64,000 nt of DNA, taken from contig NZ_CP061293.1 of assembly GCF_018687495.1 (NCBI RefSeq), positions 1,302,001 through 1,366,000 on the forward strand, written 5' to 3'. The translations under genes were made by a program, and so were the position numbers. The notes beneath the pieces are model-generated. The model had not been told where the DNA came from, searched no databases, and worked only from the letters and a program-made list of their open reading frames with translations. Shown here piece after piece: positions 37,256 to 45,951 of the stretch. Numbering within the stretch: position 1 is the first letter of the stretch; the number at the start of each line of letters is the position of its first letter. The DNA comes from Polynucleobacter sp. MWH-Svant-W18. Lineage in GTDB: Bacteria > Pseudomonadota > Gammaproteobacteria > Burkholderiales > Burkholderiaceae.

Positions 37256-38884
37256 ATGTTCTTTCGACCCAAAATTCTGGATTGTTTCTCGAGCTACAAC
37301 AAAGCCCAATTTGCAAAAGATGTTCTCGCAGGTCTAACAGTAGGTATCGTCGCGCTGCCATTGGCTATGGCTTTTGCAATTGCGAGCGGACTGAAGCCAG
37401 AAGCCGGTATTTTTACGGCCATTATTGCGGGAAGTTTGATCTCTTTGCTGGGCGGTAGCCGAGTTCAAATTGGTGGACCTGCAGGTGCTTTCATTGTGAT
37501 CGTATATGGCATTGTTGAGCGCTATGGAGTCTCCAATCTATTAATTGCTACTGCACTATCTGGGGTGTTCTTAATCTTGATGGGGGCTTTTCGCCTCGGC
37601 ACTCTAGTGCGCTTCATTCCAGTAGCTGTGATTATTGGTTTTACCAATGGTATTGCGTTTTTAATTGGCCTATCCCAAATCAAGGATTTTTTTGGCCTCA
37701 GCATTGAAAAGATGCCAGCACAATTTTTTCCAGCGGTACGCACTCTATATCAAGCTGCAGACACCGTTAACCTATTTGCCCTAGCTGTCGCGAGCGGCAG
37801 TATTGCGCTCATTATTTTTTGGAAACTCTTTCAGGATCGACTGGGGTACCTCAGACATCTTCCCGGAACCGTGATTGCGATGGTGGTGGCAACCGTTGTT
37901 ACGACCGTACTGGAGTTACCGATTGATACGATTGGTAGTCGCTTTGGTGGCATTCCAGCGGGGCTACCCCATTTTGAATGGATCCCAATGAGCTGGAGCA
38001 CTACCCAATTTATGGTGGCTCCCGCTCTCACGCTGGCATTACTAGGTGCAATTGAGTCTTTACTCTGCGCCCGCATTGCTGACGGCTTCATTCATGATCG
38101 CCATGATTCGAACCAAGAGTTAATGGCACAAGGAATTGCCAACATCGTTACACCCTTCTTTAGCGGCATGCCAGCAACCGGCACGATTGCACGCACCGTT
38201 ACCAACGTAGAAAGCGGTGCTAGCACACCTATCGCGGGTATCGTTCATGCTTTTGTGCTCTTCATCATTGTTTTGTTTGCTGCTCCCCTTGCTAAAGATA
38301 TTCCACTGGCAAGTCTTGCAGCTATCTTGATGTATGTTGCTTGGAATATGGGTGAATGGCGAAAGTTTATTGACCTCAAACAATTCCGCTTACCCTATCG
38401 CATTACCATCTTAAGTGTTTTTGCACTGACAGTAGTGCTTGATCTCACTGTTGCAGTGGAAGTTGGATTGCTGTTGGCCTTTATCACCTTTATCTATCGC
38501 ATATCCAGTTTATCCCGCTGTGAAATTGCCGATGCGCAAGCTTATCCAGCTCTCGCAAATCTCCAAGGTCGAATCGATGCCTACCGTATTTATGGCGCAA
38601 TCTTCTTTGGGGCCGTAAAACTGCTTGAGAAAATTGAAGCAAATCTTCCAACTCAAACCTTATTGCTGGACCTGAAGAACGTGATCTATGTTGACTCTTC
38701 CGGCATGGATACCATCGCAGAGCTTGCTCATTTATGCAAGGTGCGCAAGGTCAACTTCATTATCTGCGGACTGGATCATCAGCCTTATGAAATAGCCCAA
38801 CGCAGCGGTTTCATAGACCAATTACCAAACGATTGTCTCTATCCTGACATCGTCTCAGGAATTGAAGCTGTAACCCATTCCTAA
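37256..38884 (+). CDS. SulP family anion transporter with STAS domain
   Basis: 542 residues. A long membrane domain (about 20-400, beginning DVLAGLTVGIVALPLAMAFAIASGL) is followed by a C-terminal STAS domain (about 435-540) with DLKNVIYVDSSGMDTIAEL. It could carry sulfate or bicarbonate; the sequence does not decide. Its coding end overlaps the convergent gene by 4 bases. Confidence 0.9.
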   Translation: MFFRPKILDCFSSYNKAQFAKDVLAGLTVGIVALPLAMAFAIASGLKPEAGIFTAIIAGSLISLLGGSRVQIGGPAGAFIVIVYGIVERYGVSNLLIATALSGVFLILMGAFRLGTLVRFIPVAVIIGFTNGIAFLIGLSQIKDFFGLSIEKMPAQFFPAVRTLYQAADTVNLFALAVASGSIALIIFWKLFQDRLGYLRHLPGTVIAMVVATVVTTVLELPIDTIGSRFGGIPAGLPHFEWIPMSWSTTQFMVAPALTLALLGAIESLLCARIADGFIHDRHDSNQELMAQGIANIVTPFFSGMPATGTIARTVTNVESGASTPIAGIVHAFVLFIIVLFAAPLAKDIPLASLAAILMYVAWNMGEWRKFIDLKQFRLPYRITILSVFALTVVLDLTVAVEVGLLLAFITFIYRISSLSRCEIADAQAYPALANLQGRIDAYRIYGAIFFGAVKLLEKIEANLPTQTLLLDLKNVIYVDSSGMDTIAELAHLCKVRKVNFIICGLDHQPYEIAQRSGFIDQLPNDCLYPDIVSGIEAVTHS

Positions 38885-39642
38885 GAAATACAAAAGCCGC
38901 CTTGCAATAATGCTTGCGGCAAAACCCAGGCGCGATATAAACCAAATCCCCCCGCAGTAAACAGGAGTGTCACAGCAAAGTAGCGCACCCATGAGTACTG
39001 AGAAAACTGCGTCAGTACTGCTGAGAATTTTGAAATGAGCAATAAATTGGGTAGGGTTCCCAAGCCAAATGCAAACATGAGGGAGGCACCCGTCAAGACA
39101 TCGCCTGATAAAAAGGCAAGGGGTAAAACGCTGTAAACTAAACCACAGGGAACTAAGCCCCAAAGCATCCCACTAAACCAGCGTGAAGGGCCACTCGCCA
39201 TACGACCCAAATACTGAGCCCAATAGCTAGCAATTTTGCTGCTCAACCACTTACCCCCCAATGCCCCTTGCGACTTACCCCAGCCCAGTAGACGAAAGCC
39301 CATCCAAATCAATACCAAAGAAGTGAAGACAAACAAAGGACGCTGAATAGGCACGATGTTTTGCTGCCAGACCACTAAGCCAAGCCAAGCAGCCAGCGCC
39401 CCCAATAATGAGTAAGTGGTAATACGCCCCAAATGCATCACTACCTGCAGGTAAAAAAGCTCAGATTTTGGCCTCAGGAGGCTTACTGTGGCGCTTGGAC
39501 GTTCAATGGCAGCTGCGATACCGCCACACATCAGAGCGCAGTGCCAGCCGCTCACCAGAGCCCCTAGAAAGACCGCAAGCAAGAGGCTAGTAGTCAGCAT
39601 TGGAATGGTAAAAAATAGGTAAAAGTTCTGATATTCACCCAT
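38881..39642 (-). CDS. Sulfite exporter TauE/SafE-like membrane protein (DsbD_2 type)
   Basis: 253 residues with six hydrophobic segments. SGWHCALMCGGI (Cys pair in the first helix) and WGLVPCGLVYSVLPLAFLSG are the conserved motifs of the cytochrome c biogenesis-like branch often found next to cbb3 oxidase genes, where a role in copper or redox supply has been proposed. An internal ATG at 39600 is an equally good start. Divergent from the FNR gene. Confidence 0.8.
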   Translation of the reverse strand: MGEYQNFYLFFTIPMLTTSLLLAVFLGALVSGWHCALMCGGIAAAIERPSATVSLLRPKSELFYLQVVMHLGRITTYSLLGALAAWLGLVVWQQNIVPIQRPLFVFTSLVLIWMGFRLLGWGKSQGALGGKWLSSKIASYWAQYLGRMASGPSRWFSGMLWGLVPCGLVYSVLPLAFLSGDVLTGASLMFAFGLGTLPNLLLISKFSAVLTQFSQYSWVRYFAVTLLFTAGGFGLYRAWVLPQALLQGGFCIS

Positions 39643-39675
39643 ATAGAATAAACTGCTCTTTGAGGCAAGCTCAAT

Positions 39676-40443
39676 ATGAATTACACACCTACCGACTCCC
39701 CTACCAGCAAATGCTCAGTCTGCGTGCTGGGGCAGTTTTGCCTACCAGTTGGACTTAGCAGTAGCGATGTTTCTAAAGTAGACACCCTAGTTAAAGAACG
39801 CGTCCACCTCAAGAAAGGTGAGAACCTGTATCGCCATGGCGATCCCTTGAGCTCTGTATACAGCGTTCGCTTTGGCACTCTCAAAACAGAGTATTCCCTC
39901 CAAGATGGACGCCAGCAAGTGATTGGCTTTCATCTTCCTGGTGAGATCTTGGGTCTTGATGGAATCGGTGAAGGTCACTACCAATCAGATGCTATTGCTC
40001 TAGAAGATAGCGAAGTTTGTATTATTCGCTACGAGGCTTTTGAAGATTTGGCTCGCGAGATTCCAATGCTACAAAGCCAGTTTCACAAAATCATGAGTCG
40101 CGAACTAACACAAGATCAACGTCACCTACTCTCCTTAGGCACGATGCGCGCTGAAGAAAGATTGGCTGCATTCTTACTGAGTCTTTCGCAACGCTTAGCT
40201 GCTCGCGGTTATCTCAATAATGAATTTGACTTGCGAATGAGTCGCGTTGAAATTGGCAGCTATCTTGGCATTCAAATTGAAACCGTCAGCCGCATGTTGT
40301 CGCGCTTCGCTGAATCAGGTCTCATTCAGATTAAGCAACGTCATATCAAACTGATTGATATGAACGGCCTATATGAGCTAGCGGGCATTCCAAATCCTGA
40401 TAGACACGCCTGCAGCACCGATATTCCAATCAAACAGGCTTAA
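39676..40443 (+). CDS. fnr: FNR-type oxygen-sensing transcription regulator
   Basis: 255 residues. Cysteines C13, C16 and C22 in KCSVCVLGQFCLP, plus C115, match the four 4Fe-4S ligands of E. coli FNR. A cNMP-like sensor domain is followed by the winged helix with MSRVEIGSYLGIQIETVSRML, where the E..SR recognition pattern reads the TTGAT half site. In the absence of oxygen the dimer activates promoters with TTGAT-N4-ATCAA, two perfect copies of which are in this window. Convergent with the cbb3 operon (4-base overlap of ends). Confidence 0.95.
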   Translation: MNYTPTDSPTSKCSVCVLGQFCLPVGLSSSDVSKVDTLVKERVHLKKGENLYRHGDPLSSVYSVRFGTLKTEYSLQDGRQQVIGFHLPGEILGLDGIGEGHYQSDAIALEDSEVCIIRYEAFEDLAREIPMLQSQFHKIMSRELTQDQRHLLSLGTMRAEERLAAFLLSLSQRLAARGYLNNEFDLRMSRVEIGSYLGIQIETVSRMLSRFAESGLIQIKQRHIKLIDMNGLYELAGIPNPDRHACSTDIPIKQA

Positions 40444-40700
40444 ATTAAGCCGCGATCGACTTCTTTGCCATCCGGAGATTCAATCCCTGGAAGAATATAG
40501 GCAGTTAAGGCGCTAGAGACTGCACAGAAGATCCAAATCACAAAAAAGCCAATGGTATAGATACCCTCATCGGAAACATCAGGATGATAACCAAAGAACA
40601 ATAAATCTTGAGGGTGAACGACAGTAAACAACAGACCCTCCGCCATACCCGCTACCAAAAAGGATGGCCATAAAATCCAGATCAGCAGGCGGTATTTCAT
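40440..40700 (-). CDS. Small membrane protein at the end of the cbb3 operon
   Basis: 86 residues with two helices (about 4-30 and 45-68). Not recognised as a named family; position after ccoG-ccoH suggests an oxidase assembly or stability role. It overlaps the preceding fixH-like gene by 4 bases (ATGA), so translation is coupled. Confidence 0.75.
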   Translation of the reverse strand: MKYRLLIWILWPSFLVAGMAEGLLFTVVHPQDLLFFGYHPDVSDEGIYTIGFFVIWIFCAVSSALTAYILPGIESPDGKEVDRGLI

Positions 40701-40906
40701 TTTTGAACCTGCGCATCTTTCAGTTGCTCAACCTTTAAGCCTTGCTTTACTACGCCATCGCGCAACGATTTATCTGCATGAAGATTTATAGCCAACCAAA
40801 TAGTAATCGCACACCCAATCATCGCAACCGCTGGCCCACTAATTAATAGCCAAGGCCATAACTGCTTCCACCAGGGTTTTGTAGTTTGTTGATCTGCCAT
40901 ATTCAT
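40697..40906 (-). CDS. ccoH: Short FixH/CcoH-like protein
   Basis: 69 residues from ATG 40906 (ATG 40900 is also possible, with GAGAGG at 6 bases); a TTG at 40930 overlaps the ccoG stop and is less likely. PWWKQLWPWLLISGPAVAMIGCAITIWLAI is a typical FixH anchor and GVVKQGLKVEQL matches the family's YYKQGLAINQ. The larger periplasmic domain of rhizobial FixH is missing. It should help cbb3 oxidase assembly. Confidence 0.75.
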   Translation of the reverse strand: MNMADQQTTKPWWKQLWPWLLISGPAVAMIGCAITIWLAINLHADKSLRDGVVKQGLKVEQLKDAQVQK

Positions 40907-40926
40907 CCTCTCGATTCCTTTCCGCC

Positions 40927-42384
40927 TCAACGGGGAATAATAAAAGTTGATTTTTCGTTACGGGTTCTGATGATGATTTTATTATCTGCAAACTCTTGAG
41001 CTATTACATCAAAATAAATAGGGTGGTTACCAGAATCACTCTCATCAATCTCAGTACTGACTTTAATCGGTATTAACTGATTGCTTGCAGGAGCCACGTC
41101 AATTTCCGCCACTTCCCTGCCTTGGGAATCCAGAATTCTAAGATGATCTAGGCCCGTAGCTTTTACTTGAACTTTCATGGGGTGCTCGGAGGCATTCATG
41201 ATCTGAATTCGATAAATATTCTCAATCCGCTCACCATCAATCTCACGGGCCAAAGCACCGCGATCCCGCATGATATCCACCCGTAATGGATTACGAGTTG
41301 CTAAAGAAATGAGAAAGGCGGAGGTTAGCACCGTAATAAAGGCTGTATAGATTAAGACTCGTGGACGCAAGATATGCTTGATTGCGCTTTGATTAGACTC
41401 TTGATCTTCAATTGCCCGCTCAGTGGTGTAACGGATTAATCCTTTGGGATAATCAACTTTCTCCATCACCTGGTTGCAAGCATCAATACAAGCACCACAA
41501 CCAATACACATGTATTGCAAGCCATCCCGAATATCAATTCCGGTTGGGCAAACTTGTACGCAGATACTGCAATCTAAGCAGTCACCCAAACCTAATGAAC
41601 CGTGATCTGCAGACTTACTGCGACTACCCCTAGGCTCACCACGCACTTTGTCATATGTGACCAAGAAAGTGTCTTTATCCACCATCACGCTTTGGAAACG
41701 CGCATAGGGGCACATGTATTTACAGACTTGCTCACGCATGAAGCCTGCATTACCCCAGGTAGCAAAGCTATAAAAGCAAAGCCAGAAGGTTTGCCATGGG
41801 CCAAGCGATAAATGCAATAAAGCAACCCCTAAAGTTTCAATTGGCGTGAAGTAGCCAATAAAAGTAAAACCTGTCCAAAATGCCACCAGCAACCAAAGAA
41901 AATGTTTGGTGACCTTAAGACGCCACTTTCTGAAACCCCAAGGCCATTCTTCGCCATCCAAACGAATTCGCGCAAAGCGATCGCCTTCGACCTTGCGCTC
42001 GATCCACATAAAGATTTCGGTGTAGACGGTTTGTGGGCACGCATAACCACAAAACAGTCGACCGGCTACGGCCGTAAAGAGGAATAAAGCTAATGCGGAA
42101 AGAATTAATAGCAGCGTGAGGTAAATCACGTCTTGCGGCCACAGCACAAGACCAAAGATATAGAACTTACGCTGAACTAAATCAAAGAGAACTGCTTGGC
42201 GATCATTCCAACTAAGCCAAGGCAATCCATAAAACAGCAACTGCGTAGCAAATACCAGAATAAAACGCCAACGGGCAAAAAGACCTGTTACTGAGCGGGG
42301 GTAAATTTTTCGCCGGACCTCATAAAGAGATTCCTCAATCACTTCTATTGGAATGGGCTTGCCACCCGGCGAATTACTAGGCAC
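40927..42384 (-). CDS. ccoG: cbb3 oxidase accessory ferredoxin-like protein
   Basis: 485 residues. Five to six membrane helices, the polyferredoxin cysteine set CLDCSICVQVCPTGIDIRDG and CIGCGACIDACNQV, and a C-terminal periplasmic Ig-like domain (from about 350). CcoG reduces Cu(II) in the membrane for delivery to the oxidase in Rhodobacter and relatives. It lies 3 bases after ccoP. Confidence 0.95.
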   Translation of the reverse strand: MPSNSPGGKPIPIEVIEESLYEVRRKIYPRSVTGLFARWRFILVFATQLLFYGLPWLSWNDRQAVLFDLVQRKFYIFGLVLWPQDVIYLTLLLILSALALFLFTAVAGRLFCGYACPQTVYTEIFMWIERKVEGDRFARIRLDGEEWPWGFRKWRLKVTKHFLWLLVAFWTGFTFIGYFTPIETLGVALLHLSLGPWQTFWLCFYSFATWGNAGFMREQVCKYMCPYARFQSVMVDKDTFLVTYDKVRGEPRGSRSKSADHGSLGLGDCLDCSICVQVCPTGIDIRDGLQYMCIGCGACIDACNQVMEKVDYPKGLIRYTTERAIEDQESNQSAIKHILRPRVLIYTAFITVLTSAFLISLATRNPLRVDIMRDRGALAREIDGERIENIYRIQIMNASEHPMKVQVKATGLDHLRILDSQGREVAEIDVAPASNQLIPIKVSTEIDESDSGNHPIYFDVIAQEFADNKIIIRTRNEKSTFIIPR

Positions 42385-42387
42385 AGC

Positions 42388-43311
42388 TTACTTGCTAGCT
42401 GCTTGCTTGTTGTTAGATAAACCCCAAACATAGGCAGTCAATAATTGAATCTTTTCAGGACTCAATACTTTATCTTGAGCAGGCATCATTGCCATACGAC
42501 CCTTCATGACCGTCTCAACAATGGTCGCCTCTGAGCTACCATATAACCACACTTTGTCGGTCAAGTTTGGTGCACCTAAGGCAATGTTGCCTTTGCCATC
42601 TGCACCATGACATGCAACGCAGTTTGCTTTGAATACTTCAGCACCGAGTGCCGCTTTCTGACTATCTACAGGCAGGCCAGATAAACTGCGAACATAGTTA
42701 GCGACATCCACAATTTGCTTGCTATCAAGCTGCGGGAATGGGGGCATTACGCCACCGCGACCATAGGTAATCGAAGCTTTAATATTCTCTGGTGAGCCAC
42801 CGTATAGCCAATCACCATCGGTTAAATTGGGGAAGCCCTTACCACCACCAGCATCAGAACCATGGCATTGTGCACAGGAATTCAAGAAGAGACGTTGGCC
42901 CATTTCACGGGCTTTAGGATCCGCAGCAACTTGCTCAATATCCATCTTGACATATTTGGCATAGACTGGCTTCAGCTCATCATTTGCTGTAGTCATTGAC
43001 TTCATCAAGGCGCCATCAGTGCTGTAACCCAAGAGACCTGGATAGGAGCCTAGGCCTGGATATAACACGAGATAAACCAAAGCAAAGATGCAAGAAATTA
43101 AGAACATCCACATCCACCAACGTGGCAATGGATTGTTCAACTCCCGCAGATCATCATCCCAAACGTGGCCGGTATCAGCAACTGCACCATCTGGCGTATG
43201 AACAACCTTGGCTTTACGTTGCGAAAATAATAACCAGATGCACCAAAATATACCGACCAATGTTACTAAGGCGATATAGATACTCCAACCGGCACCAAGA
43301 AAGTCACTCAT
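42388..43311 (-). CDS. ccoP: cbb3 oxidase dihaem cytochrome c subunit
   Basis: 307 residues. Two N-terminal helices (about 8-30 and 65-85), then two cytochrome c domains with CAQCH (146-150) and CVACH (231-235), and methionine axial ligands in VMPPFP and MAMMPAQ. It passes electrons from the bc1 complex or soluble cytochrome c to CcoN. Its ATG overlaps the ccoQ stop. Confidence 0.96.
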   Translation of the reverse strand: MSDFLGAGWSIYIALVTLVGIFWCIWLLFSQRKAKVVHTPDGAVADTGHVWDDDLRELNNPLPRWWMWMFLISCIFALVYLVLYPGLGSYPGLLGYSTDGALMKSMTTANDELKPVYAKYVKMDIEQVAADPKAREMGQRLFLNSCAQCHGSDAGGGKGFPNLTDGDWLYGGSPENIKASITYGRGGVMPPFPQLDSKQIVDVANYVRSLSGLPVDSQKAALGAEVFKANCVACHGADGKGNIALGAPNLTDKVWLYGSSEATIVETVMKGRMAMMPAQDKVLSPEKIQLLTAYVWGLSNNKQAASK

Positions 43312-43475
43312 GATTTATCCTTACTGAATTCATCTGGAAGATCGAACGGAAGTTCGGCAGATTCTTGATTGGCAGGCTGTCTTTTTGCAGACCAAGCCCA
43401 CCAAACGATTCCTAAAAACACTACCAAGCCAAGCACGGTAGAGATTGCTGAGAGATAAGGGGCGATATTTTGCAT
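43308..43475 (-). CDS. ccoQ: cbb3 oxidase small subunit CcoQ
   Basis: 55 residues. One helix (ISTVLGLVVFLGIVWWAW) followed by a charged tail ending EFSKDKS. The TGA stop at 43308-43310 overlaps the ccoP start (ATGA). The gene lies 19 bases after ccoO. It stabilises the cbb3 complex. Confidence 0.88.
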   Translation of the reverse strand: MQNIAPYLSAISTVLGLVVFLGIVWWAWSAKRQPANQESAELPFDLPDEFSKDKS

Positions 43476-43493
43476 ATGTCCTGATCACTAAGA

Positions 43494-44144
43494 TTACTTA
43501 GCGACAACCTCATCAACAATGATGTATCGACGATTGATGCCAAGACCTTGCAAGTAAGCAACCAAGGCGTCTAACTCAGTCTTGCCTTCCAGCTCCTGAG
43601 GAGCATTCGCAATTTGCTCATCGGTATACGGTACGCCTAAACGACGCATCGCCACCATATGAGACTGAATTGAACCAGCATCGGCAGGATTTTTTGCCAA
43701 CCATGGATATGCAGGCATATTGGACTCTGGCACTACATCACGGGGATTATTCAAATGGATCTGGTGCCAAGCATCAGAATATTTTCCACCTACACGAGCC
43801 AAGTCTGGTCCAGTACGCTTGCTTCCCCAAAGAAATGGATGGTCATACACAGACTCGCCAGCCAATGAGTAAGGTCCGTAGCGCTCTACCTCAGAACGCA
43901 AGGTACGAATCTGCTGTGAATGACAGCCTAAGCAACCTTCGCGCTGATAAATATCACGGCCAGCTAAACGAAGCGCGCTATAGGGCGTAACGCCAGGACT
44001 AGGCTCAGTAGTGGAGTGCTGGAAAAATAAAGGAACGATCTGCACTAAACCAGCAACTGAAATCGCTGCAATAGTCGCAATAATCAGCCAGCCAACATTA
44101 CGCTCAAGCGTGTCGTGGGAGAAAAATCGACGTTTTTCTGACAT
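43494..44144 (-). CDS. ccoO: cbb3 oxidase monohaem cytochrome c subunit
   Basis: 216 residues from the ATG at 44144 (SD AAGGAAAAG). One N-terminal helix (about 17-40) and a haem motif CLGCH (71-75) in the usual context [17 protein letters not shown]. The frame could extend upstream to 44210, but that would overlap ccoN by 56 bases. It is the electron entry subunit, with CcoP. Confidence 0.96.
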   Translation of the reverse strand: MSEKRRFFSHDTLERNVGWLIIATIAAISVAGLVQIVPLFFQHSTTEPSPGVTPYSALRLAGRDIYQREGCLGCHSQQIRTLRSEVERYGPYSLAGESVYDHPFLWGSKRTGPDLARVGGKYSDAWHQIHLNNPRDVVPESNMPAYPWLAKNPADAGSIQSHMVAMRRLGVPYTDEQIANAPQELEGKTELDALVAYLQGLGINRRYIIVDEVVAK

Positions 44145-44154
44145 GTTCTTTTCC

Positions 44155-45597
44155 TTAATGAGCAGCAATAGACGCTTGTGGGATAGGAGCGTCAATGAAT
44201 TTTTTATCAATCACGGTTTTATAGACGTTGTAAGCCATCAACAACATGCCGCCTAAGTAGCAGAGGCCGCCTATCAAACGAATGACGTAGAAAGGATAGG
44301 TGGCTTTAACCGACTCAACGAAGCTATATGTCAAAGTACCATCTGGTTCAAATGCTCTCCACATCAAGCCTTGCATCACACCAGCAATCCACATTGCAGC
44401 GATGTAAATAACCACGCCAATTGTTGCGATCCAGAAATGCAATTCAATTAACTTGGTGCTGTACATATCTTTTTGACCAACTAAACGTGGGATCAGGTAG
44501 TACAAAGAACCAATAGTGATCATGGCAACCCAGCCCAACGCGCCGGAGTGAACGTGACCGATAGTCCAGTCAGTGTAGTGAGACAAGCTATTAACAGTCT
44601 TAATCGACATCATCGAGCCTTCAAAGGTAGACATGCCGTAGAAGGACAAGGCAACTACTAAGAATTTCAGAATAGGGTCGCGACGCAATTTATACCAAGC
44701 ACCTGACAAGGTCATGATGCCGTTGATCATGCCACCCCAAGATGGAGCCAACAGAATTAAGGAGAACACCATTCCTAGAGACTGAGTCCAGTCTGGCAAA
44801 GAAGTGTGCTGCAAGTGGTGTGGACCAGCCCACATATACGTAAAATTCAATGCCCAAAAATGGACGATCGATAAACGGTAGGAGTAGATTGGACGTTCAG
44901 CCTGCTTTGGAATGAAGTAATACATCATGCCCAAGAAGCTGGTAGTTAAGAAGAAGCCCACTGCATTATGGCCATACCACCACTGAATCATGGCATCTTG
45001 CGCACCAGAGTAAGCAGAGTAAGACTTAAAGAGGCTTGCTGGCATCTCGATGTTATTGACGATATGCAAAACAGCAATCGTTAAGATGTAAGCGCCAAAA
45101 AACCAGTTAGAAACGTAGATATGCTTAGTCTTACGTTTGATCACAGTGCCAAAGAAAACGATTGCGTATGCAACCCAAACGACAGTGATTAACAAATCAA
45201 TTGGCCACTCAAGCTCGGCGTACTCTTTTGAGGTTGTGATACCTAGTGGCAAAGTGATGGCAGCAGAAACAATGACAGCCTGCCAACCCCAGAAAGTAAA
45301 GGCTGCCAATTTATCGCAGAACAATCGAACTTGACAGGTGCGTTGCACGATGTAGTAAGAGGTTGCAAATAAGGCGGAGCCACCGAATGCAAAGATCACA
45401 GCATTAGTGTGCAAAGGACGCAAGCGACCGTAACTCAACCAAGGAATATTGAAAGTGATTTCTGGCCAGATCAGCTGGGCTGCGAGAATGACCCCCACGA
45501 GCATGCCAACAATTCCCCAAAGCACAGTGACGATGGCAAATTGACTGACAACCTTGTAATTGAAGGTATCTTGATTACTCCCCACGGTAAGTCCCAT
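44155..45597 (-). CDS. ccoN: cbb3 oxidase catalytic subunit
   Basis: 480 residues from the ATG at 45597, which has AAGGAG at 5 bases; the frame's upstream ATG 45630 lies before this SD and is rejected. A 12-helix haem-copper oxidase, with the low-spin haem histidine in [14 protein letters not shown], the copper-site histidines in WYGHNAVGF and [14 protein letters not shown], and haem b3 ligands in [16 protein letters not shown]. It reduces oxygen with high affinity. Expression is expected under low oxygen via FNR. Confidence 0.97.
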   Translation of the reverse strand: MGLTVGSNQDTFNYKVVSQFAIVTVLWGIVGMLVGVILAAQLIWPEITFNIPWLSYGRLRPLHTNAVIFAFGGSALFATSYYIVQRTCQVRLFCDKLAAFTFWGWQAVIVSAAITLPLGITTSKEYAELEWPIDLLITVVWVAYAIVFFGTVIKRKTKHIYVSNWFFGAYILTIAVLHIVNNIEMPASLFKSYSAYSGAQDAMIQWWYGHNAVGFFLTTSFLGMMYYFIPKQAERPIYSYRLSIVHFWALNFTYMWAGPHHLQHTSLPDWTQSLGMVFSLILLAPSWGGMINGIMTLSGAWYKLRRDPILKFLVVALSFYGMSTFEGSMMSIKTVNSLSHYTDWTIGHVHSGALGWVAMITIGSLYYLIPRLVGQKDMYSTKLIELHFWIATIGVVIYIAAMWIAGVMQGLMWRAFEPDGTLTYSFVESVKATYPFYVIRLIGGLCYLGGMLLMAYNVYKTVIDKKFIDAPIPQASIAAH

Positions 45598-45650
45598 GGT
45601 TTCTCCTTTTTTGTGACCAAACAGCGACATAATCCAAATAGACTGGATTG

Positions 45651-45656
45651 ATTATC
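45651..45656 (-). promoter_or_regulatory. -10 element of the ccoN promoter
   Basis: GATAAT (5 of 6 matches to TATAAT) exactly 22 bases downstream of the FNR box, placing the transcription start near 45644 and the box centre at -41.5. The leader to the ATG would be about 47 bases. Confidence 0.7.
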
Positions 45657-45678
45657 AAAGTAAGACTTACGCGAGGGT

Positions 45679-45692
45679 TTGATCTACATCAA
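45679..45692 (-). promoter_or_regulatory. Perfect FNR/Anr box of the ccoN promoter
   Basis: TTGAT-GTAG-ATCAA on the minus strand, an exact palindromic match to the FNR consensus, between ccoS and ccoN. With the -10 at 45656-45651 it has exact class II geometry, so ccoNOQPG should be activated by FNR under low oxygen. Confidence 0.88.
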
Positions 45693-45762
45693 AAAGGCTA
45701 GGGCAAATTACTAGGCCCTCAGTGACAACTGACCCTTATAAGGGAAATCACTAGTCATAAGG

Positions 45763-45942
45763 CTATTTTTTAGAGTGCTCGCTAACTTGATGGGGCGCTG
45801 GCGTGTCATCATCCATCAGAATAGATTGGCCTGGGCCATCTAAATCATCAAACTGCCCACTCTTGATTGACCAATGCAATATCCAAGCCAAGAGACCGAC
45901 CAAAATGAGAGACAGCGGAATCAGAACAAATAAACTTTCCAT
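45763..45942 (-). CDS. ccoS: cbb3 oxidase maturation protein CcoS
   Basis: 59 residues. MESLFVLIPLSLILVGLLAWILHWSIKSGQFDDLDGPG is the CcoS pattern: one helix then SGQFDDLDGP. The gene begins 10 bases after ccoI. Needed for haem and copper loading of CcoN in other species. The C-terminal acidic tail (about 17 residues) is longer than in many relatives. Confidence 0.93.
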   Translation of the reverse strand: MESLFVLIPLSLILVGLLAWILHWSIKSGQFDDLDGPGQSILMDDDTPAPHQVSEHSKK

Positions 45943-45951
45943 CCCTGTAGT

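Noticed and set aside
39660..39674. TTGAGGCAAGCTCAA palindrome before fnr as an FNR autoregulation box
   Set aside because: Half sites are TTGAG and the spacer is 5, not 4, and it sits directly at the ribosome site of fnr, so it is more likely a chance palindrome that includes the GAGG SD.
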